Assembly (NCBI RefSeq): GCF_009659375.1
Contig: NZ_WJQT01000009.1
Coordinates: 1 to 64,000, forward strand
Length of the DNA stretch: 64,000 bases
Reading direction: 5' to 3'
Source of the DNA: Fundicoccus ignavus
GTDB lineage: Bacteria > Bacillota > Bacilli > Lactobacillales > Aerococcaceae
In this document: in pieces, positions 28,190-35,605 of the stretch
How the letters are laid out: each line of letters begins with the position of its first letter
How positions within the stretch are numbered: the first letter of the stretch is position 1
The notes under the pieces: model-generated
Seen by the model: only the letters and a program-made list of their open reading frames with translations
Told to the model about the DNA's origin: nothing
Database searches by the model: none
Made by a program: the position numbers and the translations under genes

Positions 28190-28275
28190 ATTCCAAAATC
28201 AAATAGACTTAATTTGGAATAAAGTGTTGACACTCATTCAAATTCACGTTATTATTATGATATTCATTTGAATGA
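28190..28275 (+). promoter_or_regulatory. Promoter with two inverted-repeat operators
   Basis: TTGACA (28227-28232) and TATTAT (28250-28255) are spaced by 17 bases. TCATTCAAAT (28234-28243) and ATTTGAATGA (28266-28275) form a perfect 10-bp inverted repeat across the promoter, and ATTCCAAA/TTTGGAAT (28190-28220) a second one just upstream. These look like operators for a repressor, possibly of the MarR/DUF24 type that controls catE-like genes. Confidence 0.65.
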
Positions 28276-28320
28276 TAACTCAAATTAAAAAAATAATCAT
28301 ACTATTTGGAGGAATTTATT

Positions 28321-29181
28321 ATGACAGTCAATCCTATTACACAATCAAAAACAAACTTAGTGACTTCAGCAGTCCAAATCAACGCGCTAGATTCAGCAAA
28401 CTTAGCGGGCTACTACCAAGACGTGATCGGTTTAACTTTAATCAGCGAGGATAATGGCCATTACGTATTAGGAACACCTAACCAAAAAGTGTTATTAGAA
28501 ATCTTCCCAACAACAACACGCGAAGAAGTACGCTCTACTGGACTTTACCACATGGCTTTCTTGCTACCAACTAAAGCAGACTTAGGCACCATCCTATTAC
28601 ACTTCGTTCGTAACCAAGTTCCTTTAACGGGTGCATCAAACCACGGTTACAGTAACGCATTGTACATGGACGACCCTGAAGGAAACGGAATCGAAATCTA
28701 CGCTGACAAAGACCAAAGCGAGTGGGATATCCACGAAGACGGCCTAATCGGTGGCATCGTTGAACAAATGGACGTTGAAGACGTTGTTAAAAACGCTAGC
28801 CAAACATTCGACGGCATGCCAAATGGTACAACAATGGAGCATTTACACTTACACGTTGGTAACCTAGACGAAACACGCGACTTCTATTTAGACGTATTAG
28901 GCTTAGGCTTCAAATACCCAATGGGACAAGCAATCTTTATGGCATCTGGCGACTACCACCATCACTTAGGCGCAAACCTATGGAAAGGTAGCAACTTACC
29001 AGGACCCGCATCATTAGACCAACAAGGCTTACGCGCATCAGTATGGGAAGGTAACCAAACAGACTACGACTATGTAGTAGAACGCCTAACAGCACACAAC
29101 ATCCCGTTCGAAAATTCAGGTTCACAATTAGTCTTCAAGGACAACTCAGGCCTACAAACAATCGTAAACCTGACAAAATAG
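28321..29181 (+). CDS. CatE-like VOC dioxygenase
   Basis: The protein resembles B. subtilis CatE, a cytoplasmic iron-dependent catechol-2,3-dioxygenase induced by quinone stress. It has two VOC modules. Module 1 has His in GLYHMAFLL, His in SNHGYSNAL and Glu in DPEGNGIEIYAD; module 2 has His in HLHLHVGN and DYHHHLGANLW, but Gln instead of Glu in DNSGLQTIV. I start at ATG 28321, since the GGAGG site lies inside a longer frame from TTG 28306. The length is then 286 aa. Substrate is inferred. Confidence 0.88.
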   Translation: MTVNPITQSKTNLVTSAVQINALDSANLAGYYQDVIGLTLISEDNGHYVLGTPNQKVLLEIFPTTTREEVRSTGLYHMAFLLPTKADLGTILLHFVRNQVPLTGASNHGYSNALYMDDPEGNGIEIYADKDQSEWDIHEDGLIGGIVEQMDVEDVVKNASQTFDGMPNGTTMEHLHLHVGNLDETRDFYLDVLGLGFKYPMGQAIFMASGDYHHHLGANLWKGSNLPGPASLDQQGLRASVWEGNQTDYDYVVERLTAHNIPFENSGSQLVFKDNSGLQTIVNLTK

Positions 29182-29258
29182 GACCTCAAAACTCCACGCA
29201 TTTAGCCGACCTATAAACTAGGCCGGCTATGTGCCTTTTAATATAGAAAGGAACCCAC

Positions 29259-30248
29259 ATGACTAATCTCAAAAAAGTACTGCTTAGCCTACTCGTGCTA
29301 GCAGCTCTACCGATGATGCCCGCCTCTGTCTCGGCGCAAAGTAGCGACGCCGCTGAAGCGTCAACGCTACTCGACTTAAGTCCTGAAGAACACGCCCAGC
29401 GACAAGCCCAAGAAACAGGCTTGACGCCTGTCGGCTACCAACTGAACGCACTCGATCCGACAAGCTTAGCTGATTTCTACATGGATTTAATGGGCATGAG
29501 CTTGATTGACAGTAACGAGGACGATGGTTATTACGCTTTAGGTACACCAGATGGCGACATTCTCTTGGAGCTCTTCCAGGCGACGAGCCCGCGCCGCGAA
29601 TCGACGACCGGCTTGTACCACGGTGCTTTCCTTTATGATTCTGAAGTTGAATTCGGTACAGTGCTCGCTCATTTATTGGAAAATCGCGCTCCAATGCAAG
29701 GTTACTCGCACCATAACTATAGTCAAGCGGCCTATCTTGGTGACACAGAAGGCAATAATATCGAAATCTATCTCGACACGGCCCCTACCATCTGGCGCGT
29801 AGACGAAAATGGCTATAAAAATGGCGGTAGCGAACCTTTAGATATCACGAAATTTTTATTACAACGCGAGAGCGAATTCAGTGGCATGAGCGATAGTGTC
29901 AAAATGGGACACTTCCATTTGAGCGTTAACAACATTACCGATACGGAATGGTTTTATGGCGAAGTGTTAGGTCTCGGCCAAACTGCCGCACCCGCTACCG
30001 ATACAGCTTTCTTTGCGACAGGCGACTACCATCACTATCTTGGTACGAACATCTGGGTCAGTGAAGGTGCCCTTGCACCAACAGAAGAACAACAAGGCTT
30101 GCGCGCGACTATTTGGCAAGCAGCTAGTCCTGAAGATATTTCTTACATTACCGAGCAACTCGATAGCTACGAACTCGCGTATGAAGAAACAGACGACGCA
30201 TTGACCATGTATGACAATTCTGGTCTTAAAGTGATTGTCTTAAAATAA
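29259..30248 (+). CDS. Exported VOC paralogue of the CatE-like protein
   Basis: The 329-aa protein repeats the two VOC modules of the neighbouring gene (GLYHGAFLYD, HHNYSQAAYLGDTEGNNIEIYLD, HFHLSVNN, DYHHYLGTNIW) but begins with a signal peptide: KK, a hydrophobic stretch VLLSLLVLAALPMM and a likely cleavage after ASVSA. About 30 acidic residues follow before the first module. A signal-peptide-bearing catechol dioxygenase-like protein is unusual because these enzymes normally work in the cytoplasm. It lies 77 bases after the first gene with its own AGGAAC ribosome site. Confidence 0.85.
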   Translation: MTNLKKVLLSLLVLAALPMMPASVSAQSSDAAEASTLLDLSPEEHAQRQAQETGLTPVGYQLNALDPTSLADFYMDLMGMSLIDSNEDDGYYALGTPDGDILLELFQATSPRRESTTGLYHGAFLYDSEVEFGTVLAHLLENRAPMQGYSHHNYSQAAYLGDTEGNNIEIYLDTAPTIWRVDENGYKNGGSEPLDITKFLLQRESEFSGMSDSVKMGHFHLSVNNITDTEWFYGEVLGLGQTAAPATDTAFFATGDYHHYLGTNIWVSEGALAPTEEQQGLRATIWQAASPEDISYITEQLDSYELAYEETDDALTMYDNSGLKVIVLK

Positions 30249-30274
30249 GCCTATACTATCACGCAAAAATGCGA

Positions 30275-30305
30275 AAGCCCAGTCACTTAATTGATGACTG
30301 GGCTT
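30275..30305 (+). terminator. Terminator of the VOC gene pair
   Basis: AAGCCCAGTCA and TGACTGGGCTT are perfect 11-bp arms around nine bases, followed by TATTTCTG. Confidence 0.88.
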
Positions 30306-30540
30306 ATTTCTGTTTGCTGAAAATTATGCAAGCAGCATTTGTGTGATTCAAGGCCTATAATCGTGCCGACTCTTGGGCGGCACACCTTACGTGTTTGGAT
30401 GCTGTGTGACTTTAGATGATAGATTGCGCTAAGATTGTAGCTCCTTAAATATTTCGGTCAGTGGGCTTCTGCTGCTTGGCAGAAGCCGACAAACATTAAA
30501 GGCTAGTGGAGGCTAGATGCTTGTTTGATTTAAACAGTCT
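30306..30540. other. Non-coding gap with one perfect hairpin
   Basis: No gene seen. GGCTTCTGC and GCAGAAGCC form a perfect 9-bp hairpin at about 30467-30490. Confidence 0.5.
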
Positions 30541-31317
30541 AATGTGCCAACTCAAACTTTGAGTCGACTGGTTAGACTGCCAATGTGTCGACTCAATTCG
30601 CCAGTTGACACATTGGCGCAGTAATCATAGCTAATCATTAGATTTTTCAGTAAATACAGGCATATTTTGTAATTATTCTGAGCGTTAACCATCATTTTTA
30701 TGCTTTTTCAAGTCTAATGTGCCAACTCAATATTTGAGTCGACTGGTTAGACTGCCAATGTGTCGACTCAATTCGCCAGTTGACACATTGACGCAGTAAT
30801 CATAGCTAATCATTAGAATTCCTGGTAAATACAGGCATATTTTGTAATTATTCTGAGCGTTAACCATCATTTTTATGCTTTTTCAAGTCTAATGTGCCAA
30901 CTCAATATTTGAGTCGACTGGTTAGACTGCCAATGTGTCGACTCAATTCGCCAGTTGACACATTGACGCAGTAATCATAGCTAATCATTAGAATTCCTGG
31001 TAAATACAGGCATATTTTGTAATTATTCTGAGCGTTAACCATCATTTTTATGCTTTTTCAAGTCTAATGTGCCAACTCAATATTTGAGTCGACTGGTTAG
31101 ACTGCCAATGTGTCGACTCAATTCGCCAGTTGACACATTGGGACAGTGATCATAGCTAATCATTAGAATTCCTAGTAAATACAGGCATATTTTGTAATTA
31201 TTCTAATTGTTAACCATCATTTTTATGCTTTTCCAAGTCCAATGTGCCAACTCAATATTTGAGTCGACTGGTTAGACTGCCAATGTGTCGACTCAATTCG
31301 CCAGTCGACACATTGGA
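30541..31317. repeat. Tandem array of a 175-bp unit, 4.4 copies
   Basis: Units start at 30541, 30716, 30891, 31066 and 31241, exactly 175 bases apart, and the last is cut after about 77 bases. Each holds a pair of palindromic modules built on AATGTGCCAACTCAA / GAGTCGACTGG and CAATGTGTCGACTCA / AGTCGACACATTG, then an AT-rich spacer. Similar modules recur at 44861-45122. No gene is encoded in the array. Confidence 0.95.
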
Positions 31318-31338
31318 GCCTCCAGCCTCTCGATTAAG

Positions 31339-32088
31339 TTAATGCATGGTCATGCCGCCTGTAACATTGATGGCTTGGCCAGTCATGTAGTCAGCAGCTT
31401 GGGACGCCAGGAAATGCACAACGTTGGCAACATCACTTGGTTGGGCTGTACGGCCCAGTGGGACTTGAGAAATATCCTCAGCTAGGATTTCGTCAGCCGT
31501 CAAGCCACGCAAAGCCCCGCCATCAATACGTTCGCGATGCTTCATGGGCGTTTCAACAATACCTGGGCAAACGGCATTGACCAGAATATTATGATGTGCC
31601 AATTCAACTGCTGCTGTTTTCGTGAGCCCGATTACCGCATGCTTAGAGGCCACATAAGCTCCCAAGCCACGGTAACCATTCTTGCCTGCCTGAGAAGCAA
31701 TGTTGATAATACGGCCAGGTGAACCGATCCCCAGCCAAGCGTTCGCAAATGCACGGCTCAGTTGCGCTACCGCAAACACATTTAGCTTAAAGATCGCCTC
31801 CCATTCATCGACTGGACTATCGATGAGAAAATTCATGCGCGAGATACCTGCACTATTGACAATCACATCCGGCAAGCCATAACGCTCGACTAGCGAAGAC
31901 ACCCAAGATACTATTTCATCCAATTGTGTCAAATCAAAGACTTCTTGAAAGACTTGCGGATTTACTGAAGTCATTTCATGCTGCAAATCTACACTAATTA
32001 CGTGGTCACCGTCCGCTGAAAAACGCTCTACACATGCTTTCCCAATTCCTGAAGCACCACCTGTTACAAGAATTAATCGTTGAGTCAT
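31339..32088 (-). CDS. Short-chain dehydrogenase/reductase
   Basis: The protein is a classical SDR with the NAD(P) motif TGGASGIGKA, NSAG, the catalytic Ser in INIASQ and the YxxxK pair in GAYVASKHAVIG. It resembles 3-oxoacyl-ACP reductase or 3-hydroxybutyrate dehydrogenase types; substrate is unknown. A GTG start at 32097 would overlap the stop of the upstream gene; ATG at 32088 has a slightly better ribosome site. It is the last gene of the luxS unit, an unusual partner for sulfur metabolism genes. Confidence 0.9.
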   Translation of the reverse strand: MTQRLILVTGGASGIGKACVERFSADGDHVISVDLQHEMTSVNPQVFQEVFDLTQLDEIVSWVSSLVERYGLPDVIVNSAGISRMNFLIDSPVDEWEAIFKLNVFAVAQLSRAFANAWLGIGSPGRIINIASQAGKNGYRGLGAYVASKHAVIGLTKTAAVELAHHNILVNAVCPGIVETPMKHRERIDGGALRGLTADEILAEDISQVPLGRTAQPSDVANVVHFLASQAADYMTGQAINVTGGMTMH

Positions 32089-32093
32089 GGCGC

Positions 32094-32933
32094 TCACTCT
32101 TTCACTTCGAAAACAGGAATATTGACTTGTTCGTAATGTTCAAGAATGAAGTCCGCCACATTCTGCTGGTGATAAGCCGCTACGATTTCTTGATAGACTG
32201 CATTATCCTGATCTTCTGTACGTGCTACAATAATGTTCACGTAAGGTAAAATGTCTTCCGATTGAGGATCTAATTCTAAAGAGAAAATCGCATCTTCAAC
32301 CGGATTCAAACCAAAGTCTAAAGCTAAGTTACTATTGGTGATTCCCGCCGCTACATCAGGTAAAGCCTGTAGTATAATCGCTGGATCTGATTCAACAATT
32401 TCCAGTCCTAGTGGATTATCAATAATATCCGTTACATCCGGAGAATTGCCTTTTTCCGGATCAACCGTCAGTAAACCGGCACGGTCCAACACAATTAAAG
32501 CTCGCCCACGATTGGTCGCGTTGTCTGGAATTAGAATGGTGTCGCCTGCTTTCAACTCTGAAATATCCGTAATATTCTCTGAGTAAATATTGAGCGGACT
32601 TACATAAGTATCCGCAATGGCTTCGAACGCATAACCTTTATCTGAAATTTCTTGTTGTAGAAAAGCGTTATGTTGAAAGGCTGTCAAATCTAAATCACCA
32701 TCTGCCAAAGCACTATTGGCAAAGATGCCATCTGAAAAACTGACCAATTCAATCTCGATCTCTTCACCTAAGTTTTCTTGCACAACGTCCCAGATAACAT
32801 TCTCAGAATCGCCTACAACACCAATCTTTACCAACGTTTGAGCAGCCGCACTTGTCGCACCTACACCTATACTAATGACCGCCGATAAACTCACACTCGC
32901 TAGAACAACTTTCTTGAACCATTTTTTCAACAT
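32094..32933 (-). CDS. MetQ/NlpA-family substrate-binding protein without lipobox
   Basis: MetQ proteins deliver methionine to a MetNI ABC importer. The roughly 279-aa protein has the family fold with DLTAFQHNAFL and IPDNATNRGRAL. The N-terminal signal peptide ends in GVGATSAAAQTL and has no cysteine, so it is not a normal lipoprotein; it may be released or held by its uncleaved signal. No metN or metI is adjacent. I start at ATG 32933 because AGGAG lies just upstream. It is in the luxS operon behind a T-box leader, supporting methionine as ligand. Confidence 0.9.
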   Translation of the reverse strand: MLKKWFKKVVLASVSLSAVISIGVGATSAAAQTLVKIGVVGDSENVIWDVVQENLGEEIEIELVSFSDGIFANSALADGDLDLTAFQHNAFLQQEISDKGYAFEAIADTYVSPLNIYSENITDISELKAGDTILIPDNATNRGRALIVLDRAGLLTVDPEKGNSPDVTDIIDNPLGLEIVESDPAIILQALPDVAAGITNSNLALDFGLNPVEDAIFSLELDPQSEDILPYVNIIVARTEDQDNAVYQEIVAAYHQQNVADFILEHYEQVNIPVFEVKE

Positions 32934-32966
32934 GATCACTCCTCATATTTTGTCAATTTGTGTCGT

Positions 32967-33440
32967 TTACTCATAACTAAAACTCAAATCCTCGATTTTG
33001 CTTAAGACACGGTGATAACGCTTCGCGAAATACTTGGCCATCGGTAAATTCTGATCCAAATAATTGCCACAATCACGCGCTGTTGCCCCAGGAATCTCAC
33101 CTTCGTAATCCGCAATAAACGCAAAGGTTCTCTCAAGCAAAGCTAAGAAATCCTCAGCTGGAATCCCATCTTTAACGATTAAGTAAAACCCAGTACGACA
33201 GCCCATCGGTCCGAAATAGATAATGTCATCTTTAAACTCAGGGTCATTGCGTAAAAATGTTGCCCCAAGATGTTCAATTGTATGCATCTCAGATGTGTTC
33301 ATGACCGGTTCAATGTTCGGTGCTGTAAAACGCAAATCATAAGAAATTAACTCACGATCCCCCACCTGATCACGGCGCGATATGTACACCCCCGGATTTA
33401 ATGTTAAATGATTAATTGTAAAACTTGGTATCTTTTCCAT
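32967..33440 (-). CDS. luxS: S-ribosylhomocysteine lyase LuxS
   Basis: LuxS splits S-ribosylhomocysteine into homocysteine and the AI-2 precursor DPD, recycling methionine. The 157-aa protein has the metal ligands His53 and His57 in MHTIEHL and Cys124 in RDCGNY, and the catalytic Cys81 in MGCRTG. Length is typical. It is the first gene after a T-box leader and precedes the MetQ-like gene, so its expression probably responds to methionine supply. Confidence 0.97.
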   Translation of the reverse strand: MEKIPSFTINHLTLNPGVYISRRDQVGDRELISYDLRFTAPNIEPVMNTSEMHTIEHLGATFLRNDPEFKDDIIYFGPMGCRTGFYLIVKDGIPAEDFLALLERTFAFIADYEGEIPGATARDCGNYLDQNLPMAKYFAKRYHRVLSKIEDLSFSYE

Positions 33441-33477
33441 TTGCTTAAACTCCTTCTACTATTAATTTTCAACTCGC

Positions 33478-33765
33478 AGCAACACAAAAAGCCCCTCCGT
33501 CATATTCCATTGAATACAACAAAGGGACGATTCATTCGTGTTACCACCCTAGTTTAGACTGCTCTCACAAACAGTCACTCACTTACTTCACAAGAAGTAT
33601 GCAATATATCGGTTGCTACCGTCTAGAAAGCGTGAACCTTCTAGAGCGCATGAGTTCATCTTCAGCAAGCTCCCTTGACCTCTTTTCACCAACCGAGGCT
33701 CTCTACTCAATTTCGCTTGCATCTCTTCTCATCACTATGCAATATTTAACTCTCTCACCAAATTC
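33478..33765 (-). ncRNA. T-box riboswitch, probably methionine-specific
   Basis: On the minus strand the conserved T-box AGGGTGGTAACACG is at 33537-33550. The following terminator pairs CGTCCCTTTG with CGGAGGGGC and ends in TTTTT (33485-33530). An AGTA/GAA pair typical of the specifier loop is present upstream. The codon ATG at 33649-33651 is the likely specifier, chosen mainly because luxS and a MetQ-like gene follow; neighbouring triplets CTC or TCA cannot be excluded by eye. A TATAAT box lies just upstream at 33766-33771. Confidence 0.88.
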
Positions 33766-33888
33766 ATTATAACTCAATGAGAATAAATGAGAAGTTTCTC
33801 ATTCCGAATGCCCGCATTGAGTTTTTCCCAATACCCACTTTGCCATTCGAACTGAAAAAGGTTAGGATAGTTCTATAGGAGGAGATCC

Positions 33889-34671
33889 ATGAAACATTTA
33901 TTCACCACTCTCATTATCAGTTTTTTCATTGGGCCATTCAGCACCGTCCAAGCCCACCCCAGCCAAAATACGACCCCACCCGCAGTTGGTGATTACACTT
34001 GGCTCGCCCAACCACTCACAGCTTCCGACCTAATCGAAGTAGAACTCAGCAAAGTCGTCGACGGCGATACCGCCTACTTTATAAATCCAGAGGGGAGCGA
34101 CCAAGAAATAAAAGGCCGCTTCTTGTTAATCGATACACCCGAATTGCGTCACCCACAAACTGGAAAGCAACCTTTTGCGGATGAAGCTAAAGAAAGACTG
34201 GCCGAAATTTTAGACGAAGCCGACCAACTTTACATCGAATATGATATCGGCTCCCGTAAAGATAAATACCAACGCGATCTAATTTATATTTGGGCAGACG
34301 ACATCCTCGTCCAAGAAATATTAGTCGCAGAAGGCTTAGCCGACGTTGCCTATGTCTACCCGCCCAATACCCGTTATCTCGATAGCCTTGAAAAAGCACG
34401 TGACTATGCGTTAAGCGAAGGCTTAGGAATTTGGAGTTTACCGAGCGCCTTTGAAACAGCTAATGAAACTGAACAGAATGTTACAACAGAGGCTGGTCAA
34501 GCTGATACTAAGATTAATGCTGAAGCCACAGTCTATATCGCACCCTTATCTGGTAGCAAGTACCACCTCGATGACGATTGTCGTGGCTTACGAAAAGCCA
34601 ATCATATCGAGTCAATGACACTTAAAGCCGCTATCAAACAAGGCTACGAACTCTGCGGTTATGAAAAATAA
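33889..34671 (+). CDS. Secreted thermonuclease-family protein
   Basis: The 260-aa protein has an N-terminal signal peptide ending near VQAHP, then a staphylococcal nuclease-like domain (about 45-190) with the motifs VVDGDTAYF, LLIDTPELRH, ERLAEIL and SRKDKYQRDLIYIW, which carry the catalytic Arg, Glu and Asp residues. The C-terminal 45 residues include YHLDDDCRGLRKANHIE, a small cysteine-containing domain found in some exported nucleases (B. subtilis YncB-like). It presumably degrades extracellular DNA. AGGAGG precedes the ATG. Confidence 0.92.
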   Translation: MKHLFTTLIISFFIGPFSTVQAHPSQNTTPPAVGDYTWLAQPLTASDLIEVELSKVVDGDTAYFINPEGSDQEIKGRFLLIDTPELRHPQTGKQPFADEAKERLAEILDEADQLYIEYDIGSRKDKYQRDLIYIWADDILVQEILVAEGLADVAYVYPPNTRYLDSLEKARDYALSEGLGIWSLPSAFETANETEQNVTTEAGQADTKINAEATVYIAPLSGSKYHLDDDCRGLRKANHIESMTLKAAIKQGYELCGYEK

Positions 34672-34682
34672 TCAAGCTTTAT

Positions 34683-34706
34683 CCCACCTGCATTTGTGTA
34701 GGTGGG
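34683..34706 (+). terminator. Hairpin after the nuclease gene
   Basis: CCCACCT and AGGTGGG form a 7-bp perfect stem, but the T tract is missing, so termination is uncertain. Confidence 0.35.
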
Positions 34707-34727
34707 GGGTATAGTATAAGAGATTAT

Positions 34728-34850
34728 AAATTGTATGTTGATTTATCAAGCTTTGTGCTTCGCTCAGCTTAGTGTTTTTCAAGGCGGCGGTCGCTTTCAA
34801 AGCCTCACGTTTTTGAGGGCTTCTCCAGCTCAATCGGCTAGAGTGTCCAC
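34728..34850 (+). repeat. Dispersed repeat A, reverse-oriented partial copy
   Basis: Contains AAGCTTTGTGCTTCGCTCAGC, TCAAGGCGGCGGTCGC and CCAGCTCAATCGGCTAG (the first shown in part), matching the reverse complement of copies at 40362-40590 and 45245-45450. Confidence 0.75.
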
Positions 34851-34981
34851 CAACCAAAACGCGGTAGTTCACAAACACAGAATATGACGTCATATCAGAA
34901 GTTATCGAACTTAAAAGAATTTTTCTAAAAGTGTTGCGAAATCAAATAATTCAAAACTCACATCCATTCAAATCAAGTTTT

Positions 34982-35605
34982 CTACGCTAATTGAATATGC
35001 TTGGTCGCAAATTCGATAAAATCCTTATTATGGGTAACTAGAACAACGGAATTATCTTTTTCTAAACTCCACTCTTTCAGCACTTTTATTATTAAAAGTG
35101 CATTTTCATCATCTAAATTCCCAGTCGGTTCGTCAGCAAATATTATTTCATTATTTTTCAATAGCGTTCTAGCTAAAGCCACTTTTTGCTGTTGACCTGC
35201 ACTTAAAGAAAATACCTTTTGATCTAAAAATATTTCTGAAAGTCCCACTCTTTTCAAAGCCTTCACGTAAGATTCTATGGAATTGTTTTTACTTAAAATA
35301 AATGAGAAGTTTTCCTTTACTGTCTTTTCATCAATTAGCAAATTATTTTGAAATATATAACCAATAATATTTCTTCTCGCAAATTGAATATCTTTTTTCT
35401 TTTTTAAAACAGTGTTGTTATAGGCGATTGATCCTTTATCTGGGGTATCTAATAATCCAAGAATATTTAATAAGCTTGTCTTGCCCGATCCACTTTTCCC
35501 TGTTATTACAATAAAATCATTTGGATTTATTGTGATAGAAAAGTTTGAACATATTATCTTCTCACCTATTGTTTTATATAAACCATTTGCTGATAGTTTC
35601 ACCAT
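34982..35605 (-). CDS. ABC transporter ATPase of a lactococcin 972-type system
   Basis: The 207-aa protein is the ATP-binding subunit of the transporter that accompanies lactococcin 972-like bacteriocins, used for export and/or self-protection. It has Walker A GKSGSGKTSLL, the signature LSAGQQQKVALAR, Walker B IIFADEPTGNLD and the His switch VTHNKD. Its start overlaps the stop of the membrane protein gene by seven bases, so both are coupled. Confidence 0.92.
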   Translation of the reverse strand: MVKLSANGLYKTIGEKIICSNFSITINPNDFIVITGKSGSGKTSLLNILGLLDTPDKGSIAYNNTVLKKKKDIQFARRNIIGYIFQNNLLIDEKTVKENFSFILSKNNSIESYVKALKRVGLSEIFLDQKVFSLSAGQQQKVALARTLLKNNEIIFADEPTGNLDDENALLIIKVLKEWSLEKDNSVVLVTHNKDFIEFATKHIQLA

